A stretch of DNA of 64,000 nt from Flavobacterium panici (GTDB lineage: Bacteria > Bacteroidota > Bacteroidia > Flavobacteriales > Flavobacteriaceae), in assembly GCF_903819335.1 (NCBI RefSeq), contig NZ_CAIJDE010000049.1:62001-126000 (forward strand). Direction: 5' to 3'. Positions 18,212-27,556 of the stretch are shown here, piece by piece (the first letter of the stretch is position 1; each line of letters starts with the position of its first letter). A program made the translations under genes and the position numbers. The notes under the pieces are model-generated. The model was given only the letters and a program-made list of their open reading frames with translations. It had not been told where the DNA came from and did not search any database.

Positions 18212-20602
18212 TTAGGAACGACTAATAGAATTTAAAGGATGCTCTTTTGAGGTAGACCAAATTTTACCGCATATTGTAATGAGTACAATAAACAGGGTCA
18301 TTATGATTACGCTTAAAAAATTAATCCATTGGATACCTACACTGTACGCAAATACCTTTGAAACCTGTATCACTGTGAAATAAGTTAATACAAGACTGAT
18401 TCCTAACGCTATACTGTATAAAATCATATACTCTTTTAGTATAAGTAAGAAAAGGCTTTTGGTACTTGCGCCCAATACTTTTCGTATGGCAATCATTTTT
18501 TTCTGCATGGTTAATGAAAATGCGATCAAACTATATAGACCAATGATTACCAGTAAAATAGAAATGACAGAAAATAGAATGAATATCTTCATAACATTTT
18601 GTAATGCGGTCATAAAACCTTCATCAAACCCAACATCCAAAAATCTAAAATCAACAGGTACGTCTATGAAATTTGTATTGAAAGTTTCATTAATAAACTT
18701 TTGAGTATCTGTTCTGTTACCTCCTCTTGTTTTTATACTTACAAGAGAATAAGCTAAATCCGCGGTATTCATTGATAACATCATTGGTGGTATTTTTTGA
18801 AATAAAGAGAATTGGTTAAAATCTTTAACAACACCAATAACTTTTAATCGACCGTCATCTAACGTTTTTCCTATTGGATTGTCCCATCCTAAAAGTTTAG
18901 CCGCGGTTTCATTAATAACACACGAATTTTGGGCATCGGTAGAAAAATCCTCAGAAAACCATCTTCCTTTAAGCATTGCCAGCTTATAAGTGCGCTGAAA
19001 ATCATAATCAACAGAATAAGAAGACATTAAAATCTTATCATTTGCTTCTGCACCTTCCCAGTTTAATTTAATTTCATCTCCTGATGCAAAAAACGGAGCG
19101 CCTGTTGAGATGGAATAATCTATAACATTTGGGTTTTGAAGTAATTTATCTTTTATAACTTTAAGTAATTCCCTGTCTTCCGGATTAGGAGTTTTAATCC
19201 AGGCTAATAGAACATCTTGTTTATCAAATCCGGTATCCTTGTTATTTAAGTAATTGATTTGTGATATAATAAATACTGAAAGGAATATTAAAGGAAAGGC
19301 GATTAATAATTGAAAAAGCACCAGACCTTTTCTTAAAAAAGTACGCCTTTTAATAGATGTGATTCCTTGTAAAATAGAATTTATTTTTAATGACGATAGG
19401 TACATTACAGGATATAAACCGCTTAAAAGACCTAATGATATAATGATAATAAATACCTTTAAAAAGAACAGCCAATTGCCGCTAAATCCTAATGACAGGT
19501 TTCTGTCTACAACTAAACTAAAAAGAGGTAATATAGAACTTACTAATACTGATGAGACAATTATAACTCCAAATACCATTATTAATGATTCGATAATAAA
19601 CTGATATCTCAATTGTCCTTTTGAAATACCCAAAACTTTTTTCATTCCTATTTCCAATTCTCTGTTGACTAATTGGGTAGTTGTAAGATTTATATAATTT
19701 ACAGTTGTTATAAAGCCTGTAAAAAATGCTACTGCAATAAAAAGATAAATAACAATTACGTTATTTCGTATACCTCCCATAGCATCACTTCTTACATCTA
19801 ATGTTTTAAGGTAAATATCTGTAATTGGTCTTAGGCTTAAAACTTCAGTAGTGCCTTCTTGTTCTTCAACATGATTTGCTAATGTTTTTTCTATTTTTTT
19901 TGATAGTTCATCAACCTGGTCTTTGTCTTTTACCTGAATGTATGTAGCTACATAACTTTCTGCCCATCCTTTTTCAGGTTTTATACCATACACACCTTCA
20001 TAAGAACTATATGAAATCATATACTCCATATTCATGTGAGAGTCTTTTCTATAATCAGCAAAAACTCCGGTAACAGTAAAGTTGTGTTTTTTGTTTAAAT
20101 AAACTGTTTTTCCAATAGCATCTCCATTAGGGAATAGTTTATCTGCCAATGACTTTGAAAGTACAATACTCATTGGCTGGCTCAGCGCAGTATTTTTATC
20201 TCCTTCTAAAAAATCAAAGCTAAACATAGATAGAAAATTACTATCTGTAATAAGCCCTTCGTTTCTTGGAAATATTTCATCGCTTACTGATAAATAGTTG
20301 CTTACAGTTCTGGCGCCTACAGCATTGCCTATTTCCGGAAATGATGATTTTAATTCTTTAGCCAGTTCATAAGGTGTAGAGTCAAAAATTTGACTTTGGC
20401 TTTTATCATTAACGGTTCTTTCAACTCTAAACAAGTTTTCACTGTTTTCATTAAATGCATCATAATTATTTTCATATGATATATATAATGACATTAAGAT
20501 GATAGCCGTAAAACCAAAAGACGTTCCTAAAAGATTAATAAAAAACGTTTTTTTATCTTTCTTTAATTGTCTTAATACTAATAAAAAATTAAGTTTTAAC
20601 AT
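18212..20602 (-). CDS. MacB/FtsX-type ABC transporter permease
   Basis: A 796-aa inner-membrane permease with two FtsX-like halves. Each half has a membrane helix, a large periplasmic MacB_PCD-like domain and three further helices. A first helix near 20-45 precedes the periplasmic domain, followed by helices around 280-430, then a second periplasmic domain (about 450-660) and terminal helices. The double length is typical of Bacteroidota MacB-like permeases. These work with a separate MacB ATPase and often with a membrane-fusion protein and TolC; none of these partners is visible here. It sits 20 nt after the peptide exporter and 232 nt before the PKS, so a role in exporting the NRPS product or in self-protection is inferred. 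The missing ATPase may be encoded elsewhere or beyond the window start. Confidence 0.88.
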   Translation of the reverse strand: MLKLNFLLVLRQLKKDKKTFFINLLGTSFGFTAIILMSLYISYENNYDAFNENSENLFRVERTVNDKSQSQIFDSTPYELAKELKSSFPEIGNAVGARTVSNYLSVSDEIFPRNEGLITDSNFLSMFSFDFLEGDKNTALSQPMSIVLSKSLADKLFPNGDAIGKTVYLNKKHNFTVTGVFADYRKDSHMNMEYMISYSSYEGVYGIKPEKGWAESYVATYIQVKDKDQVDELSKKIEKTLANHVEEQEGTTEVLSLRPITDIYLKTLDVRSDAMGGIRNNVIVIYLFIAVAFFTGFITTVNYINLTTTQLVNRELEIGMKKVLGISKGQLRYQFIIESLIMVFGVIIVSSVLVSSILPLFSLVVDRNLSLGFSGNWLFFLKVFIIIISLGLLSGLYPVMYLSSLKINSILQGITSIKRRTFLRKGLVLFQLLIAFPLIFLSVFIISQINYLNNKDTGFDKQDVLLAWIKTPNPEDRELLKVIKDKLLQNPNVIDYSISTGAPFFASGDEIKLNWEGAEANDKILMSSYSVDYDFQRTYKLAMLKGRWFSEDFSTDAQNSCVINETAAKLLGWDNPIGKTLDDGRLKVIGVVKDFNQFSLFQKIPPMMLSMNTADLAYSLVSIKTRGGNRTDTQKFINETFNTNFIDVPVDFRFLDVGFDEGFMTALQNVMKIFILFSVISILLVIIGLYSLIAFSLTMQKKMIAIRKVLGASTKSLFLLILKEYMILYSIALGISLVLTYFTVIQVSKVFAYSVGIQWINFLSVIIMTLFIVLITICGKIWSTSKEHPLNSISRS

Positions 20603-20622
20603 GTTTAATATATTTTAGTAAT

Positions 20623-22569
20623 TTAAATGTGTTCTGATAGTTTAAAAGCTTCTTTATTGAGATGTATAATTTTGCCCATTTCCATTTTATAGATATTATC
20701 GGCTATGTCAAAATATTTATCGTCGTGGGTAATTATGATCAATATCTTTCCTTCATTTCTCATTTTTGTTAATAAGTCATTGTAAAAGAAATCTCTAAAT
20801 TCCGGATCCAAATCTGCAGCAACCTCATCAAAGAAATAGACTGATCTGTCTTCTAAATATGATTTTAAAATGGCCAAACGCTTACATTGTCCTTTAGACA
20901 GATCTATGGTACTGAAAACGCCGTCTTCAATTTTAACTTTATCAGATAACTGAAGCACATCCAGCCATTCGTAAACCTGATCTAAGCGATTTTCTTTTAT
21001 ATCATATATCTTTTTAAATAAATAAAAATCACTATAAATAACTGAAAAACACTCGCTTAATTCTTTTGAAGTAACCACTTTTCCATTAATCAGAATTTCT
21101 CCTGACTCCGGCTCATAAAGGCCGATAAGTAATTTCAGAAAAGTTGTTTTACCGCTTCCGTTTCCGCCAATTATGAAAACTAATTCACCGCGGTCTGCTT
21201 CAAAGTTTATTGGCCCAATACCGTAGGTAATGTCTTGTTTATCATTTTCACCCTGATACTTGAAATAAACTTCGTTAACACTTATTTTTTCAACTTTTAC
21301 TATTTCTACTTCTTCAGTAATGTCTCTGTAGGATACCTCATCGACATCTGCATTTTCAAGGAAATCATTAATTCTTTTCCATGAAACCTGTACATTTATT
21401 ATTTGTGGAACTCCGCTTATTAAAGCCCCAACAGGCCCCCATAAGTACAGAACCGCAATTACATAAGCTGTAACAAGTTCTTTATTAAAATCAAAAATTA
21501 CCGGAAAAACTAAACATGAAACCCCTACAGCAATGGTAAATGAAAGCTCTGAAAATAAAGCAGCATCAATTCCTGCATTTATATTTTCCTGACTGGCATC
21601 ATAATAATCTTTACTTACTACTTTTAGATCTGATTGGAATCTGTCTCTTTTTACTTTATGCAAAACCAGCTCCTTAAATCCGTTAAGCAAACCAGATAGT
21701 AAACTTGTATAGTTTTCTCTTTTTGATCTTGCTTTGTGTCCTGTTCTTTTAAGTCTGCCTGACATTAAAAATAAAAGCCCAAGTATTATTACAGTTACAC
21801 CAATTAGCATTAATGAACTAATTATGTTTAGAGTAAACATGTATACCAAAACCATGACAGTAGTGATAAAAGTGGTGTAAATATTAACTACATTTTGCGA
21901 AAACCCAAAAATTGCATTAATATCATCATTCAGGATTGTATAGATTTTTCCTTTGGCAAGTTTTTCATATTTTCTATATGGAATTTTAAAAATTTTATTA
22001 GCTATAATTATATTAAACTTATGAGCTATTAAAATCCCAAGGCTTGCTGTTTTTCTTTTACTTAACCTAACAGTTACAATATAAATAAAAGTGGTTACGG
22101 CAAAAAAGAACAAAAGATATTTGGCTTCTATATCATCAGTAACAAACTTGCTGATAATCATAACATTTATAGCACTTGCAATTCCCGGAAATAAACTCAA
22201 CAATAACAATTGCGAACCAATATCATAGTATTCGTTTTTATGAGGGAAAAAAGTTGAAATTCTTACTAAAGCGTAAAAACCTAAAATAATAATACCCAAA
22301 AACAGTACTGCATTTTGTGCCTCTACATATTGGTATTTGCTGTCTAACCAAAAATCTTTATCATAAAGAGCAATTGGTATATAGTAAAGCGCGACCAGAA
22401 CTGGTAAAAGCACTAAAAAGCCCTTGAAATAACTGTAAACTTTTTTATATGAAAAATCTACTTCTCTCTTTTTATTTATTTTTTGAAAGATTACCAATCC
22501 AAAAAACACCAAACCTAAAAGAGCTATAATGCCATTAATTAAATACAATTTGTATATTATATTTTCCAT
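20623..22569 (-). CDS. Fused ABC exporter of the cyclic-peptide/siderophore (SyrD/PvdE) type
   Basis: A 648-aa half-transporter with several N-terminal membrane helices (about 1-400) and a C-terminal ATPase domain. The ATPase shows Walker A GGNGSGKTTF (near 475), a variant signature LSKGQCKR instead of LSGGQ, Walker B VYFFDEVAADLD and an H-loop ITHDD. Architecture and length match the family of exporters found next to NRPS genes for siderophores and cyclic lipopeptides (SyrD, PvdE). An extra pair of helices at the N-terminus makes it longer than a minimal half-exporter. It lies between the oxygenase gene (147-nt gap) and the permease gene (20-nt gap) in the operon. It probably moves the lipopeptide or its precursor across the inner membrane; the cargo is inferred from context only. 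Confidence 0.88.
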   Translation of the reverse strand: MENIIYKLYLINGIIALLGLVFFGLVIFQKINKKREVDFSYKKVYSYFKGFLVLLPVLVALYYIPIALYDKDFWLDSKYQYVEAQNAVLFLGIIILGFYALVRISTFFPHKNEYYDIGSQLLLLSLFPGIASAINVMIISKFVTDDIEAKYLLFFFAVTTFIYIVTVRLSKRKTASLGILIAHKFNIIIANKIFKIPYRKYEKLAKGKIYTILNDDINAIFGFSQNVVNIYTTFITTVMVLVYMFTLNIISSLMLIGVTVIILGLLFLMSGRLKRTGHKARSKRENYTSLLSGLLNGFKELVLHKVKRDRFQSDLKVVSKDYYDASQENINAGIDAALFSELSFTIAVGVSCLVFPVIFDFNKELVTAYVIAVLYLWGPVGALISGVPQIINVQVSWKRINDFLENADVDEVSYRDITEEVEIVKVEKISVNEVYFKYQGENDKQDITYGIGPINFEADRGELVFIIGGNGSGKTTFLKLLIGLYEPESGEILINGKVVTSKELSECFSVIYSDFYLFKKIYDIKENRLDQVYEWLDVLQLSDKVKIEDGVFSTIDLSKGQCKRLAILKSYLEDRSVYFFDEVAADLDPEFRDFFYNDLLTKMRNEGKILIIITHDDKYFDIADNIYKMEMGKIIHLNKEAFKLSEHI

Positions 22570-22716
22570 ATTATTCTATATTTTACCTAAGATTTAATTG
22601 TTTATTAATTAAAGTTTTACGAATGCTTTTTTTTAGGAAAGAATAAATTAAAAGAACAAGATGACTGCATACTTGTTTTAATAAGATTCACTTTTCAATA
22701 ATTTTTTAATTTGATA

Positions 22717-23709
22717 CTATAATTTCATATCCTGAGGCTGCCCCATAGCTGTTAAAATAGTACGATCACCTTTAAATGGTTTTCTGCCGTGAGAAAACAT
22801 TAAATTATCCAGCAATAGGAAATCATCTTTTTCCCAAGTGTAAACTATAGAGTGTTCTTTATAAAAGTTTTTAAACTCCTCTATTACTTCTGCCCCTATT
22901 TCACTGCCATCGCCATAATAAGTAGCAAATGGTAAATCTTCTTCATCAAAATATTCTAAAACAGACGGATCGTAGAGTTCTTTATGTCCAAAAAACATAT
23001 GGTTAAACCACATTTCCTCACCGGTAAGAGGGTGATCCTGAAAAGCAGGAAGAGTCCATTTAATTCTTAAGTGATCACTATTTACCCAAGTAAAATCATG
23101 TCCGTTGTTTTTAAGAATTTTAGCTACCTCCTCTTTATCCTCTGTTTGATAAATAGTCTGCCAGCTTAATCCTATACCAGGAATAGTATTTCTAACATAC
23201 TGAATACCTTTTTTCTTAAATTCCTCTACAGTTTCTTTTTTTAAACTTGCTAAAAGCTTTCTTTCATCTGCAATTGGTGTTTCTCCACCTATTTGTGCCG
23301 GTAGTAAACAATAAAATGCAATAATTCGATTATAAATATTTGAATATGAATTTTCGGTATGCATATGAATAGTTTCGCTCTTTGGGTGACTTGTAGAGGT
23401 GTAAACATTACTATATACCTGATCTCTTGGTGATGTTCTGTTTTTATACTCTATTGCCTGACCGGAAAGAGTTGAAAATAATTCATTAAAATTTTTTGGG
23501 CTGTCAATTTTAAATCCTCTTAAAAGTATTGCGCCGTGTTCCAAAAGCAGATTATTGATCTCGTCTTTATGCTCTTCGGCCCATTCTAAAGTATCTCTTT
23601 CTCTGTTAGAGATTATTGTAAAAGGATTGTCTTTTGAAGCCGTTTTTATAATAATTCCTTCACCAAATTGAAATTCTTGATTGGATTTTGGTCTAATAGA
23701 AGTCTCCAT
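22717..23709 (-). CDS. TauD/TfdA-family Fe(II)/2-oxoglutarate oxygenase (SyrP-like hydroxylase)
   Basis: A 330-aa non-haem iron oxygenase. The facial triad is visible as His117-Thr-Glu119 (HMHTEN) with distal His307 in LMFSHGRKPFKGDR, and Arg316 is placed to bind 2-oxoglutarate. Members of this TauD/SyrP clade next to NRPS genes typically beta-hydroxylate an amino acid, free or carrier-bound; SyrP acts on Asp. With an Asn-like module encoded in the same operon, beta-hydroxylation of Asn or another residue is a reasonable guess, but modification of diaminopropionate or of the acyl chain is equally possible. It follows the SbnB-like gene by 56 nt. The family call is firm; the substrate is unknown. 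Confidence 0.9.
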   Translation of the reverse strand: METSIRPKSNQEFQFGEGIIIKTASKDNPFTIISNRERDTLEWAEEHKDEINNLLLEHGAILLRGFKIDSPKNFNELFSTLSGQAIEYKNRTSPRDQVYSNVYTSTSHPKSETIHMHTENSYSNIYNRIIAFYCLLPAQIGGETPIADERKLLASLKKETVEEFKKKGIQYVRNTIPGIGLSWQTIYQTEDKEEVAKILKNNGHDFTWVNSDHLRIKWTLPAFQDHPLTGEEMWFNHMFFGHKELYDPSVLEYFDEEDLPFATYYGDGSEIGAEVIEEFKNFYKEHSIVYTWEKDDFLLLDNLMFSHGRKPFKGDRTILTAMGQPQDMKL

Positions 23710-23765
23710 AGTTTAAAAAATTATGATGTTTAAATTCAATTGTTTTTATAAAAAATTGCCTTATT

Positions 23766-24752
23766 TTAATTTAATTGTGGCACGCTGTCCTCTAGAAAAA
23801 CGCCAACATTATTTTTCTTCGCTAGTTCTAAATAATGGTTTGCAATTGCTATATCAAAAACTGCCATGCCCATTGGATTAAACATAACAGGCTGGTCTTT
23901 ATTTAAACTTGGCAAAAAGTCATTCAAAACATCCTGAATAAGCTTAACTCCATTTTCCTGCAGCCCATTAACCTTATTAAAATTTTCAACATCTGTATTT
24001 TCTCTACAAACTTCTTCCCAGTCATCCACTATCATTCCTTTTTCGAACCAAGGGAAAACATCTGTTTTATAATCTCTTAGAGAAACATTTAAATGAAGGG
24101 AACCTAATTTTGGTTTTAAATTAATGTAAGGCACTTTTGATACTGTACAGGTAATAAAAATATCTGCATCTAAATAGGCCTCTTCCCAACTGTTTACAAC
24201 ATTTACCTTATGTCTTATTGCATCAGGAATATTTTGGTTTGAAACACCATTTAAATCATACAGCAGTACTTCGTCTATAGTATCTCCAAGCAATTGACTG
24301 CACATGTTTAAGTGATACTGCCCAATTGGCCCAAAACCTATAATGCCCACTTTTACATTTTTAAGTTTTTTTAATTCCATGTATTTTCGAACAATCAAAC
24401 CGCTTACCGAAGCCGTTCTGATTGCTGATATCGAACCGCTATTTATTACACATACGGGTTGTCCTGTTTCTGCCTCATTTAAAATTATAACACCATGAGC
24501 ACGCGGCATATTTTTTTTAATGTTATTAGGGAAACTGGCAATCCACTTGATACCAGATCTGTTTATATCGCCGCCAATAAAAGCCGGCATTGCAATAATT
24601 CTATTTTGAGGATTTCCATATCTCAAATATGGCTTTATTGGCTGTGCTATATCTTTTGATTTTATGCATTGGGTTGCTGCTGCTATAACATCAACATTTT
24701 GCTCCCAGTCAAGATCAATAAGTTTTACATCATTATCGCTTAAATATATCAT
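23766..24752 (-). CDS. sbnB: SbnB-like N-(2-amino-2-carboxyethyl)-L-glutamate dehydrogenase (2,3-diaminopropionate synthesis)
   Basis: A 328-aa member of the ornithine cyclodeaminase/mu-crystallin family with a Rossmann NAD-binding motif VGIIGFGPIGQYH (near 134-146). Pairing with an SbnA-like gene 28 nt upstream identifies it as SbnB. The known enzyme oxidatively cleaves N-(2-amino-2-carboxyethyl)-L-glutamate to L-2,3-diaminopropionate and 2-oxoglutarate. Length fits the family. In Staphylococcus the pair feeds staphyloferrin B; here there is no SbnC-type siderophore synthetase and the genes head an NRPS operon. The diaminopropionate therefore probably feeds a module outside the window or a tailoring step. 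A plain ornithine cyclodeaminase is less likely given the neighbour. Confidence 0.88.
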   Translation of the reverse strand: MIYLSDNDVKLIDLDWEQNVDVIAAATQCIKSKDIAQPIKPYLRYGNPQNRIIAMPAFIGGDINRSGIKWIASFPNNIKKNMPRAHGVIILNEAETGQPVCVINSGSISAIRTASVSGLIVRKYMELKKLKNVKVGIIGFGPIGQYHLNMCSQLLGDTIDEVLLYDLNGVSNQNIPDAIRHKVNVVNSWEEAYLDADIFITCTVSKVPYINLKPKLGSLHLNVSLRDYKTDVFPWFEKGMIVDDWEEVCRENTDVENFNKVNGLQENGVKLIQDVLNDFLPSLNKDQPVMFNPMGMAVFDIAIANHYLELAKKNNVGVFLEDSVPQLN

Positions 24753-24780
24753 TTTAAAATACTTAACATTAATTACTATT

Positions 24781-25776
24781 TTATTGAACTACTGCTTCTA
24801 AAGAAGCATTTATATTATATTTTTTAATTCTGTCACACCAGTCATCATCATAGATTGTGGTGATATATCTCTCGCCTCTATCAGCAAATACACACATTAC
24901 ATTAACCTGAGTATCTATCTCGTTTTCAGTAAAATACTTTTTAATTGCAGCATATACAGAACCAGAAGATCCTCCTGCATACAGATTATGTAATTCTAAT
25001 AATTCTCGGCAGGAACTTATAGTTTCTTCTTCGTTTACATAAACCACGTCATCTATTTTTGCATCGTTTAAAATATCTGGTCTCATGCTGGAACCTATGC
25101 CCGGTATAAATCTTTTGCGTGCTTTACCTCCAAATATTATTGACCCGTAAACATCTACGGCTATAATCTTTACATTTGGATACATTTCTTTCACCTTTCT
25201 GGATACTCCGGTAATTGTTCCACCAGAACTGATTCCCATAAATAAGTAATCCAGTTTTTGTCTTGGCGCTTCAAAACAAATTTCTTTTCCTAAAGAATTA
25301 TAATAAGCCTGAGCATTTAATGGATTTCCGTATTGGTTAATCCAGTAAATATTATCTGTAGTACTTAGTATTTCTTTGATCTTTTTAAGTCTGTTCATTA
25401 AATACCCACCATGCTCATCTGGTTGTGTTATACAGATAACTTCGGCACCTTGCTGACGGATTAGCATCTCGTTAACAGGCAAAGTTGTCTTGTCAATTAC
25501 ACAGATAAATTTTAAACCGTTAAGTTTTGCATATGCCGAAAGTGCAACTCCAAAATTTCCCGAAGAAGATTCGATAAGTGTAGTATCTTTATTAATAATA
25601 CCTTCGTTTAACAAACGGCTTATAATATAGCATGCCGCTCTGTCTTTTACACTTCCGGTTGGGTTGTAAAATTCTAATTTGGCAAAAATATTCAGGTTTG
25701 GATTCTCATCCATCGGAATGGATATTAATGGTGTATTGCCTACCTTATTTAAAATGTTATTTATCATAATATTCAA
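24781..25776 (-). CDS. sbnA: SbnA-like O-phosphoserine-dependent amino acid synthase (2,3-diaminopropionate synthesis)
   Basis: A 331-aa PLP enzyme of the cysteine synthase fold. The PLP lysine is Lys44 in NPTGSVKDRAA, with substrate loop ESSSGNFG, phosphate loop GISSGGT and a C-terminal YAGGSSGS. SbnA joins O-phospho-L-serine and L-glutamate to give N-(2-amino-2-carboxyethyl)-L-glutamate, the SbnB substrate. It is the first gene of the operon, 150-160 nt downstream of a clear Bacteroidota promoter with two upstream palindromes. The start at 25776 is supported by the family N-terminus (NKVGNTPLISI); a start three codons later is also possible. A housekeeping cysteine synthase is unlikely because of the SbnB partner. 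Confidence 0.9.
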   Translation of the reverse strand: MNIMINNILNKVGNTPLISIPMDENPNLNIFAKLEFYNPTGSVKDRAACYIISRLLNEGIINKDTTLIESSSGNFGVALSAYAKLNGLKFICVIDKTTLPVNEMLIRQQGAEVICITQPDEHGGYLMNRLKKIKEILSTTDNIYWINQYGNPLNAQAYYNSLGKEICFEAPRQKLDYLFMGISSGGTITGVSRKVKEMYPNVKIIAVDVYGSIIFGGKARKRFIPGIGSSMRPDILNDAKIDDVVYVNEEETISSCRELLELHNLYAGGSSGSVYAAIKKYFTENEIDTQVNVMCVFADRGERYITTIYDDDWCDRIKKYNINASLEAVVQ

Positions 25777-26388
25777 AATCGTTTACTTAAGAAATCCTTT
25801 ATTTGTTATTTTTAATCTTATACTGGTAAAATCAAAAAATCTAATTTTTTTGGAATATAATTTTTGTCCGATGAGAAATAAACAGTGTAAGTATTTTTTG
25901 TAATTAATATCTAATTCTCAACTTTCTGAAACCAAAACTAGACGAATACACCCTTCAATACAAATGAAGCTCGTCGAGATTTATAAATATCGAGTCGGGA
26001 TTTATAAATCCTAAACAAATACACATTTAACAAATTGATTATCAAAAACTTGAATGCAGTATTAAATTAAAATTACCATGAAGATCTGTCAAATAAAAGT
26101 GGAATTTTATTAAAAAATACCTATAAAAACCGGGTAGTTTTTTTGCAAATAGTCTTTTTATTTTTTGAAAATCTCTAAATTTCAAATTAGAGATAACTCA
26201 TAATTTTATTATGCCGGATTTTGATAGATTTTAAATTTTATGAGCTATTTATCCTGTAAGAATTCACTTTAAATATTTAGATAAGATTCTATCTAAAACT
26301 TTTTCAAACTAAAACATTTCTTATGTCCTTATTTGAATAATAAAAAGCAGTGTCTATTTTCCAGTTGATTTAAATTTTTAAGGGAATT
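25777..26388. other. Intergenic region upstream of the sbnA-NRPS operon
   Basis: A 612-bp gap between the M50 protease stop and the sbnA start. Bases 25777-25932 are the long leader of the sbnA transcript. Bases 25933-26009 hold the promoter and twin palindromes listed separately. From 26010 to 26388 I see only AT-rich sequence with short weak inverted repeats and no credible coding frame. A terminator for the M50 operon should lie here, but I could not identify one with confidence. Confidence 0.5.
25933..26009 (-). promoter_or_regulatory. Promoter of the NRPS/PKS operon with twin ATTTATAAAT operators
   Basis: Read on the minus strand there is a -33 TTTG (complement of 25961-25964), a 20-nt spacer and a -7 TAGTTTTG (complement of 25933-25940), a full match to the Bacteroidota TTTG/TAnnTTTG consensus. 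Upstream of the -33 box by 14 bp lie two perfect palindromes ATTTATAAAT at 25979-25988 and 26000-26009, exactly 21 bp apart. The same spacing recurs at 30490-30566, so this is probably an activator-controlled promoter. Confidence 0.75.
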
Positions 26389-27528
26389 TTATTTTCTTTT
26401 TACAAAAAGAAGTTTTAAGAATTTGTAAAATGAAATTAGGCCGATAATTAAAATAAGTATCGAAAACAAACCTTTAAACAAAAGCTCAATATTTGTAGAA
26501 ATCAAATTCCAGAAACCATTATTTAATGTATAAAGTATAAATCTGGATATTGTAGTGGGTATCGTAAGCAAAAAATAACGACATAAAAAGAAAACAAATG
26601 CATACTGACCAATACTAAAAGCTAATAAAAAATATTGCAGTTTTGCTTTTCTTTTAATCAGGTCAAAAATATAAGTATAGGATTTTTTATTTAAGTCTAT
26701 AATATTGAAATAATCAGAAACTATCCAATAACCATCATTTCTTATAAATGGAATTAGTGAATAAACCATTACATAAAGATTTGTTTTTATTATAATAAGC
26801 ATGAGGTAAGTAAATAAATTAAAGTTTTTATTACATACCAAAAAGAGCAAAAAACAACAATTGATAAGACCTTGAAAATAAATTCCTCCCAGGTTAACAA
26901 TTACTTTTTCATTTTTATTTAACCTCCAGATTCGGGTTACATTTGAATATAAAACCGGAAATATTATATAAAAACCAAAACCAATTTCTTTAGGTTCAAC
27001 TTTAAAATATTTACTTGCAGCAGAATGTCCCAGCTCATGAAAAATCATAACGGCCAGTAAAGCAAAATAAACAAAAATATAATCCTGCCATGACATATCG
27101 AACAAGGAGTGATTTCGATATTTAAAATTTAGAATAAATTGGGTAATTATTGCGGCTAAAACAACAATTATAAACAGTACATTGAAGATGTATTTTTGAA
27201 AAAAAAAAGACAAATATTGAGATATTTTTATAACTTTTTTTTCTGACAATATATTTACAGATAGTTTAATGTAACTTTTATTGTTCTTTTTTTTGTTCAC
27301 AATAAAGTCCAGCTTACTTGATGCAATACCCGAAAGTTCATCATAATCTGCTGAGCTTATTTTATAGGTTTCAATAAATTTTTCTTTTTGATGATTATTG
27401 TTTTTAAGCTCTTGCAATAACTCATAAAATAACCGGCTAATTGAAAAATAATTTTCCTGATATACTATTAAATAACTTTCATTGTTTTTTAATAATTGTA
27501 TTTCATGTATTTTATTATTGTGTATCAA
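26389..27528 (-). CDS. M50-family membrane metalloprotease (YydH/EpeP-like) of an epipeptide-type operon
   Basis: A 379-aa polytopic inner-membrane protein. A soluble N-terminal region (1-105) is followed by about six or more helices. The zinc site is His164-Glu-Leu-Gly-His168 inside a membrane segment (FHELGHSAASKYF), and the third ligand is probably Asp265 in RNDGYW, as in site-2 proteases. Members beside peptide-modifying radical SAM enzymes (YydH/EpeP in Bacillus) release the mature peptide from its leader within or at the membrane. Here it is the last gene of the rSAM-precursor operon, 28 nt after the acyltransferase-like gene. Its natural substrate is therefore probably the 49-residue precursor at 28735-28884. 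The fold and catalytic motif are clear; the substrate is inference. Confidence 0.87.
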   Translation of the reverse strand: MIHNNKIHEIQLLKNNESYLIVYQENYFSISRLFYELLQELKNNNHQKEKFIETYKISSADYDELSGIASSKLDFIVNKKKNNKSYIKLSVNILSEKKVIKISQYLSFFFQKYIFNVLFIIVVLAAIITQFILNFKYRNHSLFDMSWQDYIFVYFALLAVMIFHELGHSAASKYFKVEPKEIGFGFYIIFPVLYSNVTRIWRLNKNEKVIVNLGGIYFQGLINCCFLLFLVCNKNFNLFTYLMLIIIKTNLYVMVYSLIPFIRNDGYWIVSDYFNIIDLNKKSYTYIFDLIKRKAKLQYFLLAFSIGQYAFVFFLCRYFLLTIPTTISRFILYTLNNGFWNLISTNIELLFKGLFSILILIIGLISFYKFLKLLFVKRK

Positions 27529-27556
27529 ATTATTGCTTTTATGTTGAATAGCCTTT

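Noticed and set aside
23766..25776. Staphyloferrin B-type siderophore cluster
   Set aside because: Only the SbnA/SbnB pair is present; there is no IucA/IucC-type synthetase, SbnG or decarboxylase, and the genes lead into an NRPS/PKS operon.
25777..26388. CRISPR-like or tandem repeats suggested by the repeated ATTTATAAAT
   Set aside because: Only two copies per promoter are present, at exact operator spacing, with no spacer-repeat array.
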